Below are positions 6,632-15,000 of a stretch of DNA of 51,342 nucleotides, piece by piece (position 1 is the first letter of the stretch; each line of letters begins with the position of its first letter). Origin of the DNA: Compostibacillus humi (GTDB lineage: Bacteria; Bacillota; Bacilli; Bacillales; Amphibacillaceae). A program made the translations under genes and the position numbers. Under the pieces are notes generated by a model. It did not search any database. It had not been told where the DNA came from and saw only the letters and a list, made by a program, of their open reading frames with translations. Where the stretch lies: positions 1 to 51,342 of the forward strand of contig NZ_BMEV01000020.1 of NCBI RefSeq assembly GCF_014637175.1, read 5' to 3'.

Positions 6632-9046
6632 CTAAACACCGATGTCTGACAGCGCTACTTCATAATAATCATTTTTTTTCTCAACGGCTTTACCATTAAC
6701 AGTGACTGTTCTTTGTTCACTTTCCGGCAAGTAGAAACGAACCGTTGTATATGGTAATTCATAGTTTCCGTCCACGGTCACGTTTAGCTGGATTTGCTCA
6801 TCTGAACTATTCATTTTCACCGCTACAATGCTATGGTTTTCCTCGTAATTGGCAGAAATACCGTCATCTTCATAAAGCTGATATGCGGATTGTTCTTTTC
6901 CTTTAGCTGGGAACAATAAAAAGCCCCGCTCATCTTTTTCCTTTGTTTCAAAGGTTGCTTCATAGTCATTAATCGGAATAATGCTTCCTGCCTTAACCAG
7001 CAGCGGATTGTAATTTAATGGAGCAGGAATCGTCACCGTTTGTCCGCCTTCATACCACTGACCAGTATGGAAATCAAACCAGCCGGCTTCAAATTTTGGC
7101 AGATAGACAGTCCGTTCTCTTTCTCCCTTCTCCACTACGGAAGCAACTAGCATGGAATCTCCCAGTATAAAGTCATCGTTTTCTTTAAAGGTGTTTTCAT
7201 CATTTTCAAAATCATAGAATGTCGGCCGGATAATTGGCTCGTAATGTTTATGCGCCTGGTACAATGCAGTATAAATATATGGTAAAATCCGGTGTCTGAA
7301 TTTAATCAGATCCCGCACAATATCTGCTGTCTCCTCGTACATCCAAGGTACGTTAACCGTTTTATCCGTATTCCAAGAATGAATCGTAAAACGCGGATAA
7401 AAAATGCCGTTCTGAACCCAGCGGACAAACAATTCCGGTTCTGGAGCTGGACCGGCAAAACCTCCGACATCGTGACCGATATTGTATATGCCGGATAAGC
7501 TTAAGCCTATTCCCATCTTAATATTGTACTTAATCGTCTTCCAGCTTGTATAATTATCTCCTGACCAAGTTTGTACGTAACGCTGCATGCCCGGCATACC
7601 GGATCTTGAAATCAAATAAGGGCGAATGTCAGGATTATATTCTTTTTGAGCTTCATAGGAAGCCTTCATCATCAACAGCGGCTGGACTGCCCTTAATTCC
7701 TCGAAATTTATTTTTTCTCCAAATCCATTACAATAAGCATTCTTAGTCCAAATTTCAAATTCATTGTTGTCATTCCAAGTAGAATCAATGCCAAATTCTA
7801 ATAGCTGTTCTTTTACTTTATCCTTCCACCATTGAACTGTCTCTTCATTGGTAAAATCCAAATATGCTCCTGTTCCGTCCCAAAACTGCGCCATCACCGT
7901 TTCATCTTTATCATTTTTGATAAACATACCAGCATCTTTCAGTTCATCAAACATCGGATGATCTTTCAGCAAGGCAGGTTTTATGTTCGCACAAAGCTTA
8001 ACCCCTTTTTCATGGAAATCATCGGTAAACTGCTTTGGATTAGGAAACTTATCCCGGTTCCAATTAAATACATACCGCTTATCATTGATGGACGTATATC
8101 CAGATGACAGCTGAAAGGAGTCACAAATAATATCATATTCCTGGCATTTTTTCAGGAAGTTTTGCAATTGATTCTGGGCATCTGGAGCGTCCGTATAAGT
8201 CATTGTAGAACCAGAATAACCAAGGCTCCATTTTGGCTGAAAAATGGTTTTACCGGTTAGCCAGGAGTACTTTTCGACTGTGTCTTTTACGGTCGGTCCA
8301 AGGATGATATAGTAATCCAAGTCCCCCGACTCAGACTGAAAATAACGGTAAAAACCGTGGTAGTTATCTAATTCTTTCCCCATATCAAAAATACTTTGAG
8401 CCATATTGTCGTAAAAGATACCGAAGGAGATTCCGCTGTTTCTGTTTCTCGTAATGTAAAATGGAATATGTTTATATAAGGGATCAGTACTTTGAGCGTC
8501 ATAACCCATCGGATCGACGCTTACCATCCGATAACGTTCGCCATGGCGGTCAACTTCCCCGCTCTTTTCTCCAAGCCCAAAATATTGCTCGTCCAAATTC
8601 CTTTCTAAATAATGAAAAACTCCTTCTCCAAGGGCGCCGTCAAAATTGTACGCCTGCGTCTTTCTGTCTGATGCAATTTGCTGGTATTTTCCGGATTCAT
8701 CTTTCGCATACCAAGTAATTTTAAAGCCATCCAAATTCACAGCAAGTTTCAGTCTCGACGTTTCAACGATAAAGTAATTGTTTTCTATTTTCGATGAATA
8801 AGCAGGAAGGGTAAATGGAGAAATGTCGAGTCGGTTGCGTCCTTCCATAGGAACATCGTCCATTCCTGGAGCAACAGCCCAAGTTTGCTTTACTTCCGGT
8901 TCGCTGCTTGGTGTTAGGAGCACTCTAATAATGTCTTCCTCTAAAATAAAAATTCTAGCCATAAAGGAACTGTCTTCCAATTGGAAGGAAATCACGTTAT
9001 TTTCCTCAGTTAATAGATTAAATTGATAGCTGTCCATAATTGACAT
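6632..9046 (-). CDS. Glycoside hydrolase family 31 alpha-glycosidase
   Basis: The 804-residue cytoplasmic GH31 enzyme has no signal peptide. The N-terminal beta-sandwich runs to about residue 265, the TIM barrel follows, and C-terminal beta domains carry YEDDG near residue 745. The nucleophile is D426 in STWNDNNEFEIW, the WxDxNE form of the alpha-glucosidase branch. The probable acid/base is D497 in TWSGDNYTSW. GH31 members release alpha-linked glucose, xylose or related sugars from non-reducing ends with retention. The gene is last in the dctP-dctQ-dctM operon, 49 bases after dctM, so it probably acts inside the cell on an oligosaccharide or aldobiouronic acid brought in by the TRAP system. 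The exact substrate cannot be read from the sequence. Confidence 0.88.
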   Translation of the reverse strand: MSIMDSYQFNLLTEENNVISFQLEDSSFMARIFILEEDIIRVLLTPSSEPEVKQTWAVAPGMDDVPMEGRNRLDISPFTLPAYSSKIENNYFIVETSRLKLAVNLDGFKITWYAKDESGKYQQIASDRKTQAYNFDGALGEGVFHYLERNLDEQYFGLGEKSGEVDRHGERYRMVSVDPMGYDAQSTDPLYKHIPFYITRNRNSGISFGIFYDNMAQSIFDMGKELDNYHGFYRYFQSESGDLDYYIILGPTVKDTVEKYSWLTGKTIFQPKWSLGYSGSTMTYTDAPDAQNQLQNFLKKCQEYDIICDSFQLSSGYTSINDKRYVFNWNRDKFPNPKQFTDDFHEKGVKLCANIKPALLKDHPMFDELKDAGMFIKNDKDETVMAQFWDGTGAYLDFTNEETVQWWKDKVKEQLLEFGIDSTWNDNNEFEIWTKNAYCNGFGEKINFEELRAVQPLLMMKASYEAQKEYNPDIRPYLISRSGMPGMQRYVQTWSGDNYTSWKTIKYNIKMGIGLSLSGIYNIGHDVGGFAGPAPEPELFVRWVQNGIFYPRFTIHSWNTDKTVNVPWMYEETADIVRDLIKFRHRILPYIYTALYQAHKHYEPIIRPTFYDFENDENTFKENDDFILGDSMLVASVVEKGERERTVYLPKFEAGWFDFHTGQWYEGGQTVTIPAPLNYNPLLVKAGSIIPINDYEATFETKEKDERGFLLFPAKGKEQSAYQLYEDDGISANYEENHSIVAVKMNSSDEQIQLNVTVDGNYELPYTTVRFYLPESEQRTVTVNGKAVEKKNDYYEVALSDIGV

Positions 9047-9094
9047 AAAGATTCAACCGTCCTTCCCTCAATGATGATGCAAAACATTCGTTCT

Positions 9095-10390
9095 CTAGTA
9101 ACCCAATAATCTTGGCAGAAACAGACTTAATTCCGGAACATAAGTTACTAGCAGCAGGGTAACGATAATCGCTACATAAAAAGGTATCATCGGTTTTATT
9201 ACATCTTCTAAATCGAGCTTGGCAACACTGACTCCCGCAAAAAGAGAGCTACCTACAGGCGGTGTAATATTTCCAACACTTAAGTTCATAACAAGCATAA
9301 TACCGAAATGAATTGGATCCATTCCAAAACTTGTTACAATCGGAAGAAAGATAGGTGTGAAGATGAGAATTGCAGGAGTAATATCCATAAAACAGCCAAT
9401 GATCAGCAAGATTACATTGATAATTAACAAAATTAGGATTGGGCTGTCTGTAATTCCGACAATAAGGTTGCTTATTGCCTGCGGGATGCCAGTAAATGAC
9501 ATAATCCAGGACATTACTGCCGAACCAGCAACGAGCAACATAATGACCGTCGTAAGTTCAACGGATTCCATTAGAATCTTTGGCAGATCTCTTAACTTAA
9601 CTGTTTTATAAATCAAAGATAAAACAAGTGAATAAACGACGGCAATTGCTGATGCTTCTGTAGCTGTAAATACCCCAACAATAATTCCTCCAATAACAAT
9701 CACAATCATTAACAAAGATGGGATCGCTTCGACAATCGTCTTCATTGCCATTTTAAATGTTAATCTTTCGGAAACAGGATAACTGCGGCGCTTTGCTACA
9801 ATATATGCCACTAACGAACAGGCTAATGCCCACAATATTCCTGGTATATAACCAGCAATAAATAGTGCAGCGATGGATGTACCCCCGCTTACAAGCGAAT
9901 ACAAAATCAGAGCACCTGTTGGCGGAATAATTAGCCCCGTTGGAGAAGACGCGATGTTGACCGCTGCACTAAATTTAGGATCATACCCCTCTTTCTCCAT
10001 TACCGGTAACATAACCTGTCCCATGGCAGCGGCAGATGCTACAGATGAACCCGAAAGCGAACCGAACATAGTACTTGCCAAAATATTTGTATGGGCCAAT
10101 GACCCCGGGACTCTTCCGACGAGCACTTTCGCAAAATTAATCAGTCTTTCAGCAATTCCCCCGTTATTCATTAACATTCCCGACAAAATAAAAAACGGAA
10201 CTGCCAGCAATGAAAAACTGTCTAATCCTGTGACAAGCTTTTGGGCTGCAGTAAAAATAGATATATCATATGGTAAATATATCAATATCGTTACCAGTGA
10301 CGATATTACAATACTGATAGAAATCGGGACACTTAAAATCAATAATAGTGCAAAAACGATTAATAGTATCAGACCGGCCTGTAATGCCAT
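9095..10390 (-). CDS. dctM: TRAP transporter large permease subunit DctM
   Basis: The 431-residue protein is strongly hydrophobic with about 12-13 membrane helices and typical family segments (FFILSGMLMNNGGIAERL, GSLSGSSVASAAAMG, SPTGLIIPPTGALILYS, MDITPAILIFTPIFLP). In TRAP systems the large subunit carries the sodium-driven transport channel and works with DctQ and a binding protein. I choose the ATG at 10390, which AAGGGAG precedes by eight bases, over an upstream start. It is 30 bases downstream of dctQ. The substrate is probably a uronate or related sugar acid, judging from the glucuronate genes under the same operator. Confidence 0.9.
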   Translation of the reverse strand: MALQAGLILLIVFALLLILSVPISISIVISSLVTILIYLPYDISIFTAAQKLVTGLDSFSLLAVPFFILSGMLMNNGGIAERLINFAKVLVGRVPGSLAHTNILASTMFGSLSGSSVASAAAMGQVMLPVMEKEGYDPKFSAAVNIASSPTGLIIPPTGALILYSLVSGGTSIAALFIAGYIPGILWALACSLVAYIVAKRRSYPVSERLTFKMAMKTIVEAIPSLLMIVIVIGGIIVGVFTATEASAIAVVYSLVLSLIYKTVKLRDLPKILMESVELTTVIMLLVAGSAVMSWIMSFTGIPQAISNLIVGITDSPILILLIINVILLIIGCFMDITPAILIFTPIFLPIVTSFGMDPIHFGIMLVMNLSVGNITPPVGSSLFAGVSVAKLDLEDVIKPMIPFYVAIIVTLLLVTYVPELSLFLPRLLGY

Positions 10391-10420
10391 CAGACACACT
10401 CCCTTCAATCATTTGCTTTA

Positions 10421-10909
10421 TTAATTGCCGGTTTCGGCACCCATTTCATTCCTCATGCTTTTCACATGATCAATAATGTGGAATATCGCATAAAGAATGA
10501 ATAAAATTCCTCCCACCGAAAGACTCAAATATAAATATTCCATCGGCATCTGCATAGCGGAAGAGACTTGTCCTACCGCATTTTGCAGGGCATTGATACC
10601 GCCGAACAATAAGATAAATACCGAAAATAGAATAACGATAATTTCAACCGCTATGTTCACCACATAATACATTTTTCCAGAAAATTTACGGGTAACGAAT
10701 ACGATGGCAACATGTTTTTTCTTGCTATAGGCTAGAGCCGATCCTACCATCGTTAACCAAATGAGTGAGTATCGCAGCATTTCTTCCGATATGGTACTGG
10801 GGTCATCGAGGACAAATCGGGTGAATACTTGCCAGGAGGCAACGATTACCATAACTGCCATCAAGGTTGCGGTAAGATACTCCATAATCCTATCCAAAAT
10901 CTTTTTCAA
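10421..10909 (-). CDS. dctQ: TRAP transporter small permease subunit DctQ
   Basis: The 162-residue protein has four hydrophobic helices and the conserved EEMLRYSLIWLTMVGSALAY stretch of DctQ proteins. The start codon is TTG at 10909 with AGTGAGG nine bases upstream. It pairs with the large subunit encoded 30 bases downstream. A 40-base hairpin between dctP and this gene may lower its expression relative to the binding protein. Confidence 0.9.
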   Translation of the reverse strand: MKKILDRIMEYLTATLMAVMVIVASWQVFTRFVLDDPSTISEEMLRYSLIWLTMVGSALAYSKKKHVAIVFVTRKFSGKMYYVVNIAVEIIVILFSVFILLFGGINALQNAVGQVSSAMQMPMEYLYLSLSVGGILFILYAIFHIIDHVKSMRNEMGAETGN

Positions 10910-10940
10910 GTGTAAAACCTCACTTTCATAAAGAATGGAT

Positions 10941-10980
10941 GGCTCTCACTGATTTTTTGTAATTAAAACCAGTGAGAGCC
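10941..10980 (-). promoter_or_regulatory. Intercistronic hairpin between dctP and dctQ
   Basis: GGCTCTCACTG and CAGTGAGAGCC form a perfect 11-bp stem with an 18-base loop, 19 bases after the dctP stop. No T-run follows on the minus strand, so it looks like an mRNA-stabilising or processing element that favours the binding protein, not a full terminator. Confidence 0.6.
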
Positions 10981-10999
10981 GGAAAATTAAGAGTCAATG

Positions 11000-12058
11000 T
11001 TACTGTGCAAAGCTTTTAATATCTTCAAAGTATTTAGCATTTGTATCGCTTTCAGAAACGAACTCGTCATGTAGAGGAGCTGCAGCATCAATAAACGCTT
11101 GCTTATCCACCTCGAAGAATTCTACACCCATTTCTTCAGCGGCCGCTTTAGCTTCTTCAATTGATTCTGCCCAGCGGTCTTTATGGCTTTCTTTTGATTC
11201 CTCAGCTGCATCTATTAATGCTTGTTTAAGTTCATCGGATAGACCATTCCAAGTATTTGAATTAATAATTAGAATATCTGGTACAAATTGGTGCTCGGTA
11301 TAGGAATATGCTTTCGCTACTTCACCGTGATTGTTCTGTGTCAGCGCGTTTTCGTTATTTTCTGCACCATCTAAAATTCCGGACTGCAGGGACGTATACA
11401 CGTCACCAAAAGCCATTGGAGTTGGAGAACCGCCCATTGCTTCAATCATAGCAATAGATGTTGGACTTTCTTGAACACGAATTTTAAGTCCTTTCATATC
11501 ATCTGGAGTTTCTACTTTTTGATCAACTGTGTAAATGCTTCGCTGACCAGAAGTGTACCAGCCGATAGCGATAAACCCATCATCTTCAGTGGAATTATAG
11601 ATTTCTTTAACCGTTTCACTGTTGTCCATTACGTCATAATAGTGTTCTTCACTTTCGAATAAGTATGGTAAAGAGAATATTTTATAGCTTTCTTCAAATG
11701 CTTCTAGTGCACCAGCACTAACTTTTGCCATTTCCAATGTACCAGCTTTTACAGATTCAATAACTTCTCTTTCAGCACCAAGCTGACCGTTTGGATGGAT
11801 TTGGATTTCTATGTTGCCATCAGACTTTTCGGTTGCAAGATTTGTAAATTCTTCAAGAGATAAATGAATAGGGTGGTTTTCAGGCTGATTATGCGCTAGA
11901 CGAAAACTTACAGATTCTTCCGTATTTGCTTCGTCTCCGCTGCTTTCTCCTTCTCCGGATGCATCATTTGTATCTTCCGAATTGCCTCCACAGGCTGCTA
12001 ATAAAAGCACTAATAGTAAAATAGCAATTCCAACTGTAAATAATTTTTTCAGCTTCAT
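11000..12058 (-). CDS. dctP: TRAP transporter substrate-binding lipoprotein DctP
   Basis: The 352-residue protein has a lipoprotein signal and lipobox LLAAC (Cys at about 23), a disordered acidic linker (about 25-50) and a DctP domain. The DctP Arg that holds the substrate carboxylate lies in KGLKIRVQESP, followed by GGSPTPMAFGDVYTSLQSG. As in Gram-positive TRAP systems it is tethered to the outer face of the membrane. It is the first gene of dctP-dctQ-dctM-GH31. Its promoter carries the same operator as the glucuronate isomerase gene, so a uronic acid or uronic-acid-containing sugar is the best guess for its ligand. Confidence 0.9.
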   Translation of the reverse strand: MKLKKLFTVGIAILLLVLLLAACGGNSEDTNDASGEGESSGDEANTEESVSFRLAHNQPENHPIHLSLEEFTNLATEKSDGNIEIQIHPNGQLGAEREVIESVKAGTLEMAKVSAGALEAFEESYKIFSLPYLFESEEHYYDVMDNSETVKEIYNSTEDDGFIAIGWYTSGQRSIYTVDQKVETPDDMKGLKIRVQESPTSIAMIEAMGGSPTPMAFGDVYTSLQSGILDGAENNENALTQNNHGEVAKAYSYTEHQFVPDILIINSNTWNGLSDELKQALIDAAEESKESHKDRWAESIEEAKAAAEEMGVEFFEVDKQAFIDAAAPLHDEFVSESDTNAKYFEDIKSFAQ

Positions 12059-12348
12059 AATATTTTTCCCCCCAACAAATAATTGTTACTGATAGAAGTT
12101 CTAATAATCGGTGAAGCTTCCAACCATCCTAAGCTTCAATGAATTTCTTTGAGCACTGCTTCGTGATGTCTGCATCACCCCCCTAAAAATACATACTATT
12201 CGAACTTGTAACCCCTTTCCATACGGGGTAAAAAAATGTATTCTTCCATGTGTCAAATAATTACGTGTTTTCACAACAATTAAAGGTCGCACCTTAGCAT
12301 TTTCTTACTATTCTGTAAAATATTATTTGTTCATCAAACAAACTAACT
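12059..12348 (-). promoter_or_regulatory. Long structured 5' leader of the dctP operon
   Basis: From the predicted transcription start (about 12348) to the dctP ATG is about 290 nt without a gene. It contains two perfect hairpins: GTGATG/CATCAC with a TCTG loop at 12163-12178, and TGAAGCTT/AAGCTTCA at 12112-12138. Neither has a T-run. I do not recognise a known riboswitch class. Confidence 0.4.
12322..12346. promoter_or_regulatory. ROK/XylR-type operator at dctP
   Basis: The core is TTTGTTC-ATC-AAACAAA, and the right arm continues as a full consensus arm, AAACAAACTAA. It begins eight bases beyond the -10 box, where a bound repressor would block initiation. It shares its arms with sites at 18758, 23671 and 26429. 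Confidence 0.75.
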
Positions 12349-12354
12349 GTTTTT

Positions 12355-12383
12355 ATTATAATTGCAAGCGCTTTATTAATCAA
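12355..12383 (-). promoter_or_regulatory. Sigma-A promoter of dctP with cre in the spacer
   Basis: On the minus strand TTGATT (12378-12383), a 17-bp spacer and TATAAT (12355-12360) form a near-consensus promoter. The spacer holds TGCAAGCGCTTTAT (12363-12376), which matches the CcpA catabolite-responsive element with one mismatch. CcpA binding there would repress in the presence of glucose. Confidence 0.75.
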
Positions 12384-12459
12384 GCACTTCTCTGCCCAAC
12401 ACCTGCAGACCCCATTTGAATTTGAGCTATAGGTGTTACTGCAGGGGTTGTAACATTTA

Positions 12460-13460
12460 CTAAATAGATACCCTTTTGTCTGATAGAAGTGAGTGAAAAC
12501 ACGCATCAATTACATGCATATCTCCAATGGAGTTTGCAAAGGTATGCTTCAGATCGGAAAGAGAAATTCCATCTAAAATTGTCTGAGAAAAGTATTCTAC
12601 TTCTTCCCTATACTGATCCCCCCTGTACATAAGTTATCTTCTTTTCTCCTTCCTTTTCTACAATTATTTCTTTATCCCCGCCATACCAGTCTGGAAGGAA
12701 TGCTCTTGGTACCAGGATTCTTCCTATCGTCCCGGCAACTTCATATTCTGCTCTTTTTGCCATGTTAAAACTCGCATCAAATACAGCCCGAACATTTTGC
12801 GGAAATGATAAATAGCCGACAACATCCGTATCCACTCCATAGGATTCATCCAGTATTGCATGAATATACACTGATTTTGGTTCCATGCCCAAAATATTGC
12901 GGATGGAATGTATCCCATAGCAGCCAACATCGTATAAACACCCTCCGCCCTTTTCTTTGCTCATCTTTATTGTTTTCCCTTTGAGCCAAAGGAAAGGAGA
13001 AAGCTGCACTAATAAAAGTTATTTCCCAAACCCCCCGAAGCAATGATTTGCTTTACCCATTTCTGCTGCGGGTGAAAAAAATACATAAATCCTTCCATAA
13101 AAAGTACCTTTTCTTTTTCACAAACTTGTTTCATCTCTAATACTTCTTGTGCATTTAGAGCAGCTGGTTTTTCACATAAAATATGCTTTTTGCTCTTGCT
13201 GCTTTCATAACCCATGTTTTATGAAGGTGATTTGGCAACGGGATGTAGACTGCATCAATTTCAGGATCATCCAATAAACGCTCATAGCTGTCATAGATTT
13301 TAGCAATTTGAAATCGCTATCCAATTTCTTTCGCTTTATTGATATCACTGTCTATTGCGATTGCAGCAACTTCGGCATTTGCTGCACGTTGAAATGCAGG
13401 AATCAGTTCGTTTTGAGCAATTTTTGCTGTGCTTAATACTCACCAGCGTACCTTTTTCAT
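12460..13460 (-). pseudogene. Decayed Gfo/Idh/MocA-family oxidoreductase
   Basis: Pieces of one roughly 333-codon oxidoreductase can be followed through all three minus-strand frames. The N-terminus runs KKVRW, stop, VLSTAKIAQNELIP. Then come SYERLLDDPEIDAVYIPLPN, HILCEKPAALNAQEV, the middle AAFSFPLAQRE, KGGGCLYDVGCYGIHSIRN and a C-terminus ending at 12460. There are at least two in-frame stops (TGA after RW, TAG after KEIG) and several frame breaks, one at a run of six G near 12620. The start ATG and its AGGAGG are intact. The family reduces or oxidises sugars and sugar acids with NAD(P). The gene follows another decayed gene by 23 bases, so an operon has died. Confidence 0.85.
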
Positions 13461-13483
13461 TATTTTCCTCCTTTTATAAAAGC

Positions 13484-14833
13484 ACATAGGCAACAAGGGT
13501 GCCAATCCCTCCATAGATAAGGGCAAAAGACAAGTTCAGCCATGTAATCCGATATGGATTTGACCCGTATTCATGGATGTTAATTGCACCACTAATCCAT
13601 ATGAGCCAACGGGTAATGTCGAAATTGCCCCAGTGACAATGACGATAGCTAAACTAACCGGGTTGAATGTTTCTAACAGCAGATTGACAACTCCTGTTAA
13701 CACTCCAATGGTGGCTATCGGATGAACCCCAAATAAGCTCATAAAGATAAAAACGAGCTGAATAAAGAAAAAGATGATCAGCGGGTAATCCGAAAAAGCA
13801 ATTATCGGCTGCTGTATGAAATCTAATACGTTTGTTCCATCAATACTATTAGCAAAAAAGCGAGTGAAGTAAATAATACCGCAAAATTTTGCATGGAGTT
13901 TGTTTTTTCCTTCCACGTTGCCCAGCCGATAATCCAAAAACTGCGCCAACGTTTCAGCAGAATTGCCCAAATAAAAGCAAATGGAAAGATTAGAACAGTT
14001 ACTGTAAAAATAAAATCCAGATTAAAAGCATTGCCGATTAAAATAACCAAAGCGAGGAATAGCACTAAAGAAATTAAAAGATGGATTAATTTTTTGCCAA
14101 CTTTTTTATAGTTAATTTTCACTTGCTCTTGCTCATAATGATGTTTCTTATAAAATACTCTTCCCCATAAGGAATCCAATACAAATGTGATGACAGCAAT
14201 GATTAATAACCACGGAAGCAATGAAACATAATCAACACCGGTCACAAAAATTGCCGTAGCAAGTAAAATTTCTAACGGGCTCCAAATCAACGCTAAAACG
14301 TACCCCCTAAGTGTAGCGGTGCTAATAAACGAATTCCTTACCTTTTGGCGGACAGACTTTAAGTTCTCCTGCAACACTTCTTGCGCAATGATAACTGCCG
14401 ATAAATTTAAAAATGCTCCTAGTGTTACCGTAGTGATTAAGCTTCGGGGGTATAATTGCCCTAAATCCTTTACTTTTGCACGCAGTACATTATTTAAAAT
14501 TCGGTCGAACCTTCCGCTTTTTACCACACTATTCATCCATGGCAGCATAGCAAATAGTGTCAAGAGTGGCAAATTCGAAGCGAACATTGCCGGGATGTCG
14601 GCAAAATATTGGCCTGTTGCAGCAAATACGGCTGCTCCGACTCCAATAAAAACAGTTCCCAAAATGCGAAACAGCCTGGAGGCGCCGACAAAAGAAACCG
14701 CCAGCATAAGAATAGCCAAGATTCCGATAAAATGGTTTAAATTCTCATTCTGAAAAAATACGTTCAACATATTCAATAGAAAAACAAATGAATAAAAGAT
14801 AAATAAATGCTGAAAGATTGGATGAGTACGCAT
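13484..14833 (-). pseudogene. Decayed multi-pass membrane transporter
   Basis: About 450 codons encode a protein with at least ten hydrophobic helices. I do not recognise the family with confidence. The C-terminal part (SLFGVHPIATIGVLTGV, GAISTLPVGSYG) resembles ion-transporter-superfamily permeases. Two single-base frame changes break it: one in a run of six A/T at 13854-13859, joining SLAFF to ANSIDGTNVLDF, and one near 13560, where NTGQ should continue into NPYRITWLNLSF. The true end is the TAA at 13484. The start is placed at the ATG at 14833, after GAGGGAG. Because both lesions are homopolymer indels, sequencing error is possible. Confidence 0.75.
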
Positions 14834-14959
14834 TTGTGTCTCCCTCAAGATTGTAGTCATAAAGATTGCCCTGTCTATAATTATCTATCAGCGTGGAGTA
14901 CAGAAGCAAACAACTGCACCTGAATGATCTTTCATCAGATTTCCCGGAATAAATAAATG

Positions 14960-14987
14960 AGCTGTCTAGCAATTGTTCTAGACAGCT
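14960..14987 (-). terminator. Hairpin downstream of gntK
   Basis: AGCTGTCTAG and CTAGACAGCT form a perfect 10-bp stem 13 bases past the gntK stop codon. The following sequence on the minus strand is T-rich but interrupted (CATTTATTTATT), so it is a weak terminator candidate. Confidence 0.5.
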
Positions 14988-15000
14988 AAGCAGGTTTTTG

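Noticed and set aside
13009-13215. Separate small gene in the oxidoreductase region
   Set aside because: Its sequence (CEKPAALNAQEV) is the middle of a Gfo/Idh/MocA protein, so it is a fragment of the pseudogene at 12460-13460.
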